Shown here: positions 26,474 to 34,746 of the stretch, piece after piece
Numbering within the stretch: position 1 is the stretch's first letter
How the letters are laid out: every line of letters begins with the position of its first letter
NCBI GenBank assembly: GCA_009777995.1
Contig: WRKT01000001.1
Location: 1-64,000 of the forward strand
Source of the DNA: Treponema sp.
GTDB lineage: Bacteria > Spirochaetota > Spirochaetia > Treponematales > Breznakiellaceae
Length of the DNA: 64,000 bases
Reading direction: 5' to 3'
Notes under the pieces: generated by a model
Database searches by the model: none
Told to the model about the DNA's origin: nothing
What the model saw: only the letters and a program-made list of their open reading frames with translations
Made by a program: the position numbers and the translations under genes

Positions 26474-28393
26474 ATGGCATACATTAAAAACCTCTTCGAC
26501 AGAAACTTTCTAGAATACGCTTCCTACGTTATTAAAGACAGGGCCATACCTGACCTTGAAGATGGCTTAAAACCGGTGCAGAGGCGAATACTTCATACCC
26601 TTTTTGAAATGGATGACGGGAAACTGCATAAAGTTGCAAACGTAATTGGCCGCTGTATGCAGTACCATCCGCACGGGGAGGCAAGCATAGGCCCTGCCCT
26701 CGTGGTGCTTGCGAATAAGAATTATTTTATTGACAGGCAGGGGAACTTCGGAAATATCTATACAGGGGACGGAGCATCCGCCCCAAGGTATCTTGAATGC
26801 AGGGTAACTCCCCTTGCAAACGATATCTTCTATAATCCAAAGCTCACCCCCTATACCGAATCCTATGACGGGAGAAATAAGGAGCCCCTGCTATATCCTG
26901 CAAAAATTCCGGCAGTCCTTGTAATTGGTGCAGAAGGAATTGCTGTAGGAATGTCAACGAAAATTCTTCCCCATAATATTTTGGAGGTTATGGAAGCAGT
27001 TAAATCCTGCCTTCAGGGGAAGAAGTTTGAACTTTACCCTGACTTTCCAACAGGAGGCCTTGTCGATGTATCCGATTATAGGGACGGGAACGGCAAGGTT
27101 TTAGTTCGGGCAAAACTTGATATAACAGACCCCAAACGTATACTTATTAAGGAACTACCCTATGGCTCAACAACCGAGAGTATTATAGCCAGTATTGAGG
27201 GGGCTGCCAGGGCAGGGCGAATTAAAATACAGGGAATAAGTGATTATACTACAGGGCAGGTAGAAATAGAAATAAAACTTGCCCGCGGAGTATATTCTCA
27301 AGAAACAGTCGATGCCCTTTTTGCCTTCACTGAATGTGAGCAGTCGATTTCCGCCAATCTCCTCGTAATTAAGAACGGTTTTCCGACCATAATGACTGTT
27401 ACTGAAGTTATTAAGTATCACTCAAAGCAATTGGTAAAAATCCTTACAAAGGAGCTGGAACTTGAAAGGCAGGAACTTCTTGACAAGCTCCACCTGCGCA
27501 CCTTGGAGAGAATCTTTATCGAAGAGAGAATCTATAAACATATCGAAAAAATGAAAACAGCAGAGGCTGTGGAGAAGGCTGTGATTGCCGGGTTTAAACC
27601 CTTTCTGAAGGAAGTTGGCCCGAGGGGAGTAAGCAGCGAGGATGTTGAGCATTTATTAAGAATACCGATACGGAGAATTTCTTTATATGATATAAACCGC
27701 GCAAAAAAAGAAATGGAAACTATTGAGGGGCGGATTAAGGAAATTGCAGGTCTGTTAAAGAAGATCACTGCTTATGCTATTTCCTGGCTTGACGGCATCA
27801 TTGAAAAAATAAAGGCAAACGAGGAGTTTGGAAGGGGAGAGAGAAAAACCCTCTACGGTAATTTCGATAAGGTTGATGTAAAAGAGGTTGTTAAGAAGGA
27901 CCTTTCGATAAAGTACGATTCGAAGACAGGTTATATAGGCACTTCTGTTACAGGCGAAACAGTAGCAGAAGTTTCCACCTTTGACAGAATTCTTGTTTTA
28001 AAAAAGAACGGCGCCTGGTCTGTGACTGATATCCCCGAAAAGGCCTTTATCGGCCCCGGTGCCTGGTGGATTGATGTTGCCGACAAGGAAGTCCTCTCCA
28101 AAACAGTATTTACGATAATTTATAAGGAAGCTAAAACAGGATTCCCCTGCATTAAACGCTGCAACATTGAAGGGTGGATCATGAATAAGGATTATTCCCT
28201 TGTTCCGCAGGGGGCGGATGTGCTCCACGTTGATACTCGGCCTAAGTTTAGTTTTACTGTCCATTATAAGCCAAAGCCGAGGCTCAAAATTCTAAAGGAG
28301 AACTTCAAGGCCCAAGACTATAATGTCAGAGGACATAAGACGGGCGGTGTAAGGCTTGCTGCAAGAGAAGCTGCTTCCATTGAATTGAGGTAA
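26474..28393 (+). CDS. parC: DNA topoisomerase IV subunit A (ParC-like), short C-terminal domain
   Basis: 639-residue breakage-reunion subunit. Catalytic tyrosine Y106 in SAPRYLECR, preceded by GRCMQYHPHGEASIGPALV (quinolone-resistance region) and QGNFGNIYTGDGASAPR. After the coiled-coil/tower part the C-terminal pinwheel is reduced: about 150 residues with VKKDLSIKYDSKTGYIGT remain, against ~250-380 in most ParC/GyrA. Such forms relax or decatenate rather than introduce supercoils. No Shine-Dalgarno sequence is visible and the leader is about five bases. Companion of ParE (23673-25547). Confidence 0.9.
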   Translation: MAYIKNLFDRNFLEYASYVIKDRAIPDLEDGLKPVQRRILHTLFEMDDGKLHKVANVIGRCMQYHPHGEASIGPALVVLANKNYFIDRQGNFGNIYTGDGASAPRYLECRVTPLANDIFYNPKLTPYTESYDGRNKEPLLYPAKIPAVLVIGAEGIAVGMSTKILPHNILEVMEAVKSCLQGKKFELYPDFPTGGLVDVSDYRDGNGKVLVRAKLDITDPKRILIKELPYGSTTESIIASIEGAARAGRIKIQGISDYTTGQVEIEIKLARGVYSQETVDALFAFTECEQSISANLLVIKNGFPTIMTVTEVIKYHSKQLVKILTKELELERQELLDKLHLRTLERIFIEERIYKHIEKMKTAEAVEKAVIAGFKPFLKEVGPRGVSSEDVEHLLRIPIRRISLYDINRAKKEMETIEGRIKEIAGLLKKITAYAISWLDGIIEKIKANEEFGRGERKTLYGNFDKVDVKEVVKKDLSIKYDSKTGYIGTSVTGETVAEVSTFDRILVLKKNGAWSVTDIPEKAFIGPGAWWIDVADKEVLSKTVFTIIYKEAKTGFPCIKRCNIEGWIMNKDYSLVPQGADVLHVDTRPKFSFTVHYKPKPRLKILKENFKAQDYNVRGHKTGGVRLAAREAASIELR

Positions 28394-28394
28394 A

Positions 28395-29234
28395 ATGATA
28401 GAGGGAATACAGTTTGACACTACCCCCGGAATTTCCTTGGAAGAGCAGCAGGAGATTGCGGCAGAAATAAATGCAATGTCAGGTACAGGCAGCAGAATTA
28501 TTCAAGATGTCCCTGAGATAAGTGCAAAGAAAAAGGGTTATTTTTTCCCTTTAATAATAAATGCAGTATTCTTCTTTATACTTGGCCTCGGATTCCTATT
28601 GCTTTATAACTTCCATTTAAGGGAGGAGCAGAGTATACGTGATTCTTCCATGCTTACTCCCTACGGACATCTTATTAGAGAAATACGTCTTGAAACAGAC
28701 AGAATTATAGGTGATGAAGAGAGAGCACGCCTGCTTGCAATGGAGGAGCTTAGCAGGCTTTCGAGTGACAGGGATCAGATTAATAGAATTGAAGATCATT
28801 TGAGCGGGTTATATATAACATTAAATAGCCGTATAAGTTTTCTTTTATTCGATGAAGCATCAGCTACAATAGCAGGTATGAGGGAGTTTCTTAACCTGCC
28901 CTTAGTCCTGCAGCTCGGTGCCTTCAATGCAAGGAGGCAGACGCATCTTTCTGTCATTGCTGCAATGGAAGAGGCACTGGATTTAATTAAGAATGATCCT
29001 TCTATGATTGGAAGCTCAGCCCTTGAAGATATTATTTCTGAACTTACAGAGCGCAATACTATACTTGAAAACGAAAGACAGAATCAGCAGACCTTGCTTT
29101 CCCGGCTTACAAATGAGATGAGAGAGCGAGATCAACAAATTCTTGAAAATAATTCTCAAAGGGAAGAGCTGCTTCGCCAGAATACAGAACTACAAAATCA
29201 GATTGATGCCATAAGAGCCTTATTAGTTGATTAA
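28395..29234 (+). CDS. Single-pass membrane protein with C-terminal coiled coil, unknown function
   Basis: 279 residues. The N-terminal ~50 residues are cytoplasmic and polar, one transmembrane helix lies at about 53-75 (LIINAVFFFILGLGFLLLYNF), and the remainder is helical, ending in a coiled coil of about 60 residues rich in Gln, Glu and Asn (ELTERNTILENERQNQQTLL). The ATG follows the parC stop by one base, so the two are translated together. I do not recognise a family. A scaffold or envelope-linked role is possible from its shape only. Confidence 0.75.
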   Translation: MIEGIQFDTTPGISLEEQQEIAAEINAMSGTGSRIIQDVPEISAKKKGYFFPLIINAVFFFILGLGFLLLYNFHLREEQSIRDSSMLTPYGHLIREIRLETDRIIGDEERARLLAMEELSRLSSDRDQINRIEDHLSGLYITLNSRISFLLFDEASATIAGMREFLNLPLVLQLGAFNARRQTHLSVIAAMEEALDLIKNDPSMIGSSALEDIISELTERNTILENERQNQQTLLSRLTNEMRERDQQILENNSQREELLRQNTELQNQIDAIRALLVD

Positions 29235-29252
29235 ACGAATGATTTTTGTGAG

Positions 29253-30941
29253 CTATTTTGTTTCCATTTTTTCTACGCCAATCCAGTCGGGCGGCGGCGG
29301 TGAAGAAGAATATTTTTTGCATCGCTCTAAAAGGGTGGTCCCGTTAAAATCTCCGGGCAATAGTTTTATTACTTCGTTAAAATATCTAAGGGCTTCGTTA
29401 AAGTTCTTTTTATAGTAGAGTTCCATCCCTTTATTATGATATGCCCAGGCTTTTTCTTCGTTTTCTGTAAAACTCGATCTGCTTTTAACTGTGTAAATTT
29501 TAACACCCTTAGTCTTTCCCTTTACTGCAACAGTATCAAGCAGGCGGAAAGAAAGGTTATGAGTTTTATTATCACCTAATTCATTTTTAACTTTTTCATA
29601 TAGACTTTCTGAAATTAAAAGATCAGAGTTGTATATTTTCGTAAGCCCTTCCATGCGTGAAGCCAGATTTACCATATCTCCGATAACCGTATAATCCATC
29701 TTCCTCTCGCTCCCGATATTACCGACGGTTACAGTTCCGTAACTTATTCCTATTCCCACATGAAATTCCGGCTTATCCAATTGTCTCTGCTTTTCGTTAA
29801 AACCATTTATCGATTCCACCATTTCAAGGCCCGAGAGCAGGGATTGTAAGGCATCATCGGAATGCATAACAGGTGCTCCCCAAAACGCCATAATTGCATC
29901 CCCGATATATTTATCTATAATGCCGTTACGGTTCATTATGATATCAACCTGGCCCGAGAAGTATCTGTTAAGCGAGGATACAAGATCATCGGGGGCCATT
30001 CTTTCGGATATGGTTGTAAAGCTTCTTATGTCTGAAAATAAAACAGCAAGTTCTCTGTTTTCGCCCACAAGCATGGAATCGGGAGAAGCAAAGAATCTGT
30101 CAATTACTTCCTTTGGTACATATTTCTGGAATATCCTTCTTATCCTCTGCTCTTTTTTCCCTGCAAGCACGGCATCAAAGGCATAACGTTTTATCTTCGA
30201 ATATGCGGTTTCAAGCTCGGAAACCATCATATTAAAGCTTGTGGAGAGTTCGCCGGTCTCATCAGGGTATTCAACTTCAACCCTTGAAGAGAGCTCTCCT
30301 CCTCTGCTGATGCCGTCCATTGCTCTTGCAACCCTCTCAAGGGGCTTTATTAAATGGCGTGCAAAAACTATAAGTAAAAAAACTGCAGCAGCTGAAGAGA
30401 TCAAAAGACTTATAATTGTCTGATACGTTATTCTGTTTGCTTCCCTATAAAAGGTGATTGCATCTTCTGTTACTAAGATATACCGGTCAAAGGGGCTAAA
30501 ATAGAAGAAGGTAAATACCCGCTCCCTCCCTGAGAAGTTTGCGCGGAAAATCCCCTCCATTCCTTCGTGTAGAATTTCCATTATTCGGTCGACTTCACCG
30601 GGAAGGAAAATAAGAGGAGAAGTGGCCATGTCTATATTGCCTTCATTATCGAGTGATAAAATGATTTCGGTATCGCTTAGGATAATACCTTCTGCATATA
30701 GTAATACCGAGTTTTTTGCCGCTTCAACCATTTCAGGGCGGTCTGTAAGATCGTATTCGGTGAGCAGGGCCCATTGACCTATTGCATATTTTTCGAGTTC
30801 AGAGCTTTTATAGTTAAAAAAGACTTGGGCAATGCGTGTGATGCCGCTTCTTGCAGAAAAGTATGAGGCTGCCTGGGCGAGGGTAAGTGCTACTATCACC
30901 ACAGGCAGAACAACTAAAATGATCCTTAAGCGAATTTTCAT
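29253..30941 (-). CDS. Membrane-bound class III adenylate/guanylate cyclase with HAMP domain
   Basis: 562 residues. TM1 (about 7-26), a periplasmic sensing domain (~27-170), TM2 (~176-195), HAMP (~196-250), then a class III cyclase catalytic domain. Metal-binding aspartates are D304 (FSDIRSFT) and D348 (GDAIMAFWG), and the MDYTVIGDMVNLASR stretch is typical. The C-terminus carries one TPR-like hairpin (WAYHNKGMELYYKKNFNEALRYF) and a proline run. It makes cAMP, or cGMP, in response to an external signal. Cyclases of this layout are abundant in spirochaetes. Its ATG overlaps the stop of the small upstream CxxC gene (TAATG). Confidence 0.92.
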   Translation of the reverse strand: MKIRLRIILVVLPVVIVALTLAQAASYFSARSGITRIAQVFFNYKSSELEKYAIGQWALLTEYDLTDRPEMVEAAKNSVLLYAEGIILSDTEIILSLDNEGNIDMATSPLIFLPGEVDRIMEILHEGMEGIFRANFSGRERVFTFFYFSPFDRYILVTEDAITFYREANRITYQTIISLLISSAAAVFLLIVFARHLIKPLERVARAMDGISRGGELSSRVEVEYPDETGELSTSFNMMVSELETAYSKIKRYAFDAVLAGKKEQRIRRIFQKYVPKEVIDRFFASPDSMLVGENRELAVLFSDIRSFTTISERMAPDDLVSSLNRYFSGQVDIIMNRNGIIDKYIGDAIMAFWGAPVMHSDDALQSLLSGLEMVESINGFNEKQRQLDKPEFHVGIGISYGTVTVGNIGSERKMDYTVIGDMVNLASRMEGLTKIYNSDLLISESLYEKVKNELGDNKTHNLSFRLLDTVAVKGKTKGVKIYTVKSRSSFTENEEKAWAYHNKGMELYYKKNFNEALRYFNEVIKLLPGDFNGTTLLERCKKYSSSPPPPDWIGVEKMETK

Positions 30942-31153
30942 TAAGCCACTGTTGCGACTGCCTGCTCCAATTCAAAAACATAGCCGGTTTTTAGGCACAT
31001 TTGAAAAAGGCTTTTTGACATGGATTCAACCATGGTTTTTTCGCTTCCATCGCTTACGCGCGTAAGGCGTATTGTATACTCATCGTCGGTGTCGCCAATG
31101 ATGTCAAAATACTCTATCCTGCCGCTCCGGCATTTTATGCAGTAACGCTTCAT
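30941..31153 (-). CDS. Small CxxC protein upstream of the cyclase
   Basis: 70 residues, with MKRYCIKCRSG giving a CxxC (C5, C8) and a further C53. This could be half a zinc knuckle or a redox pair. A strong SD (GGAGGA) precedes the ATG and the stop overlaps the cyclase start by one base, so both are made together. It has no known domain that I recognise. The tight coupling suggests a role linked to the cyclase; this is inference. Confidence 0.75.
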   Translation of the reverse strand: MKRYCIKCRSGRIEYFDIIGDTDDEYTIRLTRVSDGSEKTMVESMSKSLFQMCLKTGYVFELEQAVATVA

Positions 31154-31211
31154 GCTGTCCTCCGTTTTTTTATCATCGGTATATTTCGAGCAGAATATAA
31201 TGGAAGATTTG

Positions 31212-31220
31212 TGATATAGT
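31212..31220 (+). promoter_or_regulatory. Extended -10 promoter of a predicted leaderless methyltransferase mRNA
   Basis: TGaTATAGT (31212-31220) followed by seven bases and ATG 31228. No Shine-Dalgarno sequence and no clear -35, as expected for an extended -10 promoter. Confidence 0.55.
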
Positions 31221-31227
31221 ACTTTCT

Positions 31228-32031
31228 ATGGAATTTAAAGAAGAATGGTTTAATGATAAGAGTTTTTGGAGATTTTACGCCCCGATAATGTTTGATGATA
31301 AGCGCTGGAGGGAGGTTCCCGAGGTAGCAGACGGGATAACCCGCCTTGGAGCCTTGAAGCTTTACTCGGGCAACGCCGTGGAGAGCGCACCTCGGGTGTT
31401 GGACCTCTGCTGCGGCATGGGTCGGATAAGCTCTGAGCTTGCACGGAGGGGTTTTGCCGTAACCGGGGTCGATCTTTCGGAGGATCTGCTTGCTGCTGCA
31501 AGGGAAGATGCCGGATATGAGGATTTAAGCATTGAGTATGTCCATTCTGATGCCCGTTTGTATAAAAAACGGGATTTTTTTGATATTGCGATAAATCTCT
31601 ATATTTCCTTCGGCTATTTTGAAGACCCGGAAGACGACTTTCTTATGACCCGGAATGTATACGAATCCCTTAAACCGGGGGGGACCTTTATCATCGAAAC
31701 CCTTGGAAAGGAGATTGCGGTAAGGGATTTTACCCCTGCAGAGTGGTTTGAAAGGGCGGGTTTTACTGTTTTAACCGAGTATGAGGCAGTAGATTCATGG
31801 GCCGCCCTTAAAAACCGCTGGATTCTGATTCGCAACCCCACGGGGCCCGGCTCTGAAGCCGGTGGGCCTGCGAGGATAGAAAAGACCTTCACCCAGAGGC
31901 TCTATGCTGCTACGGAACTCCGGGCCCTGCTTTTTAAGGCGGGCTTTAGTGCAGTGGAACTCTACGGTGGCTGGGACGAGCGGCCCTACGATTCGAACGC
32001 GGATGTTTTGATCGCCGTGGGGCGGAAGTAG
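31228..32031 (+). CDS. Class I SAM-dependent methyltransferase
   Basis: 267 residues. Motif I is VLDLCCGMGR (residues 57-66), followed by the acidic end of strand 2 in VTGVDLS and by DIAINLYISFGYF for motif IV. The protein starts with an extra helical N-terminus WFNDKSFWRFYAP, seen in ubiquinone/menaquinone-type and small-molecule methyltransferases. Substrate cannot be told. It is transcribed alone, divergent from the cyclase unit and convergent with the outer-membrane gene (16 bp apart). Confidence 0.85.
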   Translation: MEFKEEWFNDKSFWRFYAPIMFDDKRWREVPEVADGITRLGALKLYSGNAVESAPRVLDLCCGMGRISSELARRGFAVTGVDLSEDLLAAAREDAGYEDLSIEYVHSDARLYKKRDFFDIAINLYISFGYFEDPEDDFLMTRNVYESLKPGGTFIIETLGKEIAVRDFTPAEWFERAGFTVLTEYEAVDSWAALKNRWILIRNPTGPGSEAGGPARIEKTFTQRLYAATELRALLFKAGFSAVELYGGWDERPYDSNADVLIAVGRK

Positions 32032-32047
32032 GGGAGTGCCGACGCTT

Positions 32048-32674
32048 CTATAGGCTCAGCTTGTATGTAACTCCGATTGTAACAAACCTGCGGCCTGTAG
32101 TCTCTATCGTTATCGGTTCTGCCCTGCCTTCACTTGTCCTATAGGAGAATGAATCAAGTCCGAGCTCTGCAAATGCTCCAAGATTATCTGTAAAGAAGTA
32201 CCTGCCTCCAATACCCAAGCCAAAACCAAATCCCGAACCGGACGGTGAACTAACGCTTCTTTTATTAACTCCTCTCCCAAATCCTAACTTTAATAGGCCG
32301 TATGCATTAAGATTATCAACTCCAAAATCAGGGTGAATAGCCAATCTGGCCATAATGGGTAGAATACTTACTTCAAGAAAAATATCATCTCCGCTTAAAT
32401 AACTGATTTCTCCCCCAACTGTCAAAGCATAGAAAGGAAGTGCAAAATCAACGGCAACCGTACCGCCCAATAGGAAGACATTTCCCGATTCATTCCAGGG
32501 CCTCCCCGTAAAATATACCCTTGTAAAATCGTAACTTGCAGCCCCAACAGCCAAGCCGCCGCTTATAAGGATATTCCCCGGCTGTACAGAATCAGGCCCA
32601 CGGGTAAAATCCACAGCGAACCCCATCCGGGCAGTAATTATCAAGATGCAAAATAGCAAAACGACCTTTTTCAT
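32048..32674 (-). CDS. Outer-membrane beta-barrel protein, small
   Basis: 208 residues with a signal peptide (MKKVVLLFC... cleaved near A20, GFA/VDF). The mature part alternates hydrophobic and polar residues with glycine- and aromatic-rich strands such as YGLLKLGFGRG and GFGFGLGIGGRYFF. It ends in a strand FVTIGVTYKLSL, in line with an eight-stranded OmpX/OmpA-type barrel. Surface or porin-like role is inference. AAAGGAGC precedes the ATG. Confidence 0.78.
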   Translation of the reverse strand: MKKVVLLFCILIITARMGFAVDFTRGPDSVQPGNILISGGLAVGAASYDFTRVYFTGRPWNESGNVFLLGGTVAVDFALPFYALTVGGEISYLSGDDIFLEVSILPIMARLAIHPDFGVDNLNAYGLLKLGFGRGVNKRSVSSPSGSGFGFGLGIGGRYFFTDNLGAFAELGLDSFSYRTSEGRAEPITIETTGRRFVTIGVTYKLSL

Positions 32675-32775
32675 TTTATTGCTCCTTTTTTAGCCAAGGC
32701 CTCCCGGCCGAGTCTTCTTGGCATTTTATCATTATAAAGGTAGTATTATCAAGGTTTATTATACTAAGGATTAAT

Positions 32776-33846
32776 ATGGATACCGGTATTAGACAAAAAC
32801 TTGAAGAACGTAATACGCGAATTATCAATGCAATCTTGGCAAAGATGAAAAGAGAATGCCCCGGTTCTGTTGATTTAATAGGAATTGGCGGCTCTTTTTT
32901 CTCAGGCGATATTCACGAGAAGTCGGACCTTGATTTGCTTATAATTATTAATGATGATAGGGCGAAATGTCTTTCCTCTTGTTTTATTCTTGACGGTGTA
33001 GGTTTTGATCTTTATTGCTCGAAATGGGATAGTCTTGAAAATATGGTCGAGTATAAAGACCCATATAGCGGCAAGCTTATCGATTTAAAGATACTATATT
33101 TCCTTGATAAAAAGGCTGAAGAGCGTTATTTTCTATTGCAAAAGAAGCTGCAGGAAATATTGAGTTCACCTTTATCAGAACAAGACATTGAAAAAGCGAA
33201 AGCTTTTCTCCAAAAGGCAGAATCTGAGTATATTGAGATTATGATAAATAATGATATTTCACTATGCAGGTACTCATCCGCAATGTTTCTTTATTATCTG
33301 GAATTTTCGATATATATGCTAAATAAAAAAATAGTCAGAGGCGGTATAAAGCGTATTCCGGAAGAGATTGAGAGTATGTCTATTTTGCCTGAGGGTTTTA
33401 TGGGCCTTCATAAAAGGGTAGTTTGTTCAGGGTCTGTCTCTGATATAAAAAAATCTTGCACAGAATTACTTGGGATAATGAGAAAATTCTTTAAGGGCTT
33501 TGAAAGTAAAACGAATGAGAAAAAAGATATTACTGCAGGGGATCTCGAAGGAACTTACGAAGAAATTGTCTCAAACTGGAGGAGCAAAATGTTCCATAGT
33601 ATTGACATTAACAGCCCTTACCTTTCTTTTCAGACAATATCGTCATGCCAGTATTTCTATAATATGATGTCCGGTAAGTTTAATATTAAACCAATCGATA
33701 TTACAAAGAATTTCAACCCTGCGGACTTGAAGGCTGCAGCGGAATGTTTTGATAAGGGAATGGAGGAGTATCTTAAGTTGTATAAAAGGTTAAATATTAG
33801 CGTCCGGAATTATCAAGCAATCGAGGATTTCGAGAGGGGTTATTGA
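32776..33846 (+). CDS. Nucleotidyltransferase-fold protein (MNT/KNT-like)
   Basis: 356 residues. The N-terminal nucleotidyltransferase core shows GIGGSFFSGD followed by SDLDLLI (D51, D53) and a third acidic residue D78 in GVGFDLYC. The remaining 250 residues are helical, as in aminoglycoside nucleotidyltransferases and HEPN-linked proteins. It may transfer a nucleotide to a small molecule or protein. The neighbour downstream is a hicAB toxin-antitoxin pair, but spacing and promoter show separate transcription. AAGGA lies 5 bp before the ATG and a TATACT box lies 10 bp before it. Confidence 0.75.
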   Translation: MDTGIRQKLEERNTRIINAILAKMKRECPGSVDLIGIGGSFFSGDIHEKSDLDLLIIINDDRAKCLSSCFILDGVGFDLYCSKWDSLENMVEYKDPYSGKLIDLKILYFLDKKAEERYFLLQKKLQEILSSPLSEQDIEKAKAFLQKAESEYIEIMINNDISLCRYSSAMFLYYLEFSIYMLNKKIVRGGIKRIPEEIESMSILPEGFMGLHKRVVCSGSVSDIKKSCTELLGIMRKFFKGFESKTNEKKDITAGDLEGTYEEIVSNWRSKMFHSIDINSPYLSFQTISSCQYFYNMMSGKFNIKPIDITKNFNPADLKAAAECFDKGMEEYLKLYKRLNISVRNYQAIEDFERGY

Positions 33847-33898
33847 GGGGGAGAGGGTTGACCTCTAAACCGCAAGCTAATCAAGGTGCATTTTGCCA

Positions 33899-33927
33899 TT
33901 GACATACGTATAAAACACACGTATACT
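33899..33927 (+). promoter_or_regulatory. hicAB promoter with internal direct repeats; leaderless hicA
   Basis: TTGACA (33899-33904), 17-bp spacer, TATACT (33922-33927), then six bases and ATG 33934. Within it ACGTATA occurs twice (33906-33912 and 33919-33925), 13 bp apart, with an 8-bp palindrome ATACGTAT at 33904-33911. HicB antitoxins have RHH or HTH tails and repress their own promoter, so these repeats are likely its operator. Confidence 0.7.
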
Positions 33928-33933
33928 TAAAAT

Positions 33934-34116
33934 ATGACGGCACGGGAAATGCTTAGAATCTTATATAAAGACGGCTGGTTTGTATATGAGCAGAACGGTT
34001 CACATATCCAGTTAAAGCACCCGGTTAAAAAAGGTCGTGTGACGGTCCCAAATCATAAAGGAGATTTAAAGAAAGGTACAATAAATAGTATTTTTACTCA
34101 AGCCGGGCTGAAATAG
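33934..34116 (+). CDS. hicA: HicA-family mRNA interferase toxin
   Basis: 60 residues, the usual size. dsRBD-like fold with MTAREMLRILYKDGWFVYEQNGSH, where H24 is the catalytic histidine in GSHIQLKHP, and the terminal VTVPNHKGDLKKGT. HicA cleaves mRNA in a ribosome-independent way. The antitoxin gene follows after 9 bp. No SD: the start codon is placed at the predicted transcription start. Confidence 0.92.
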   Translation: MTAREMLRILYKDGWFVYEQNGSHIQLKHPVKKGRVTVPNHKGDLKKGTINSIFTQAGLK

Positions 34117-34125
34117 GAGATTGAA

Positions 34126-34524
34126 ATGCGTAAACTAACATATCTTGCAGTTTTCGAAAAAGATGAGGACTCAGGGATCAGTGTATACTTCCCGGATGTT
34201 CCCGGTTGCGCTTCGTGTGGTGATAATTTTGACCATGCTTTGCAAATGGCAAAAGAAGCTTTGTCCTTGCATATCTACGGTATGGAAAAAGACGGGGATG
34301 AGCTTCCAAAGCGCACAGATAATATCCCACAACCGGGTGCAGGTGATATGATAGTTCCGGTCACAATTTATCCGGATATAGTAAAGGACGAGATAAATAA
34401 TCGTCGGGAAAAGACCACTGTCACAATCCCACATTGGCTTAAAGTTACAGCAGAAGCAGAGGGTCTTAATTATTCCCGGTTGCTTGAATCTGCAATCAAG
34501 GAAGCGTTGGGCATTGCTGTGTAA
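34126..34524 (+). CDS. hicB: HicB-family antitoxin
   Basis: 132 residues. The N-terminal degenerate RNase H-like HicB domain is seen in YLAVFEKDEDSGISVYFPDVPGCASCGDNFDHALQMAKEAL. The C-terminal ribbon-helix-helix type tail is TVTIPHWLKVTAEAEGLNYSRLLESAIKEALG. It neutralises HicA and likely represses the operon. GGAGA lies before the ATG. Confidence 0.92.
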   Translation: MRKLTYLAVFEKDEDSGISVYFPDVPGCASCGDNFDHALQMAKEALSLHIYGMEKDGDELPKRTDNIPQPGAGDMIVPVTIYPDIVKDEINNRREKTTVTIPHWLKVTAEAEGLNYSRLLESAIKEALGIAV

Positions 34525-34746
34525 AGCTTAGAACACAAGAGTGATATAACATATTTTTCATAACTTAATAACAAATAGGTTATTTTGGTACAACTTATTT
34601 ATCCAACACACAGGTGTCTAAAAATTAGGAAAGTGTGATAAAATCAGCAGGAAGTTACCCACTTCACCATTTTAGGCGACTGGTAATTTTGAGAGGCGCC
34701 TTTCTTTCAAGTTATACACACAAAGAACATAATCTGTGTCTTGGGC
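34525..34746. other. Intergenic region between hicB and lysR
   Basis: About 220 bp, A/T-rich. It contains a hairpin-forming AGGCG ... CGCCT (34674-34708) followed by TTCTTTC that could end hicAB transcription weakly, and a TGTGATAAAAT box near 34637 that resembles an extended -10 element. I see no gene or known RNA family in it. Confidence 0.4.
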
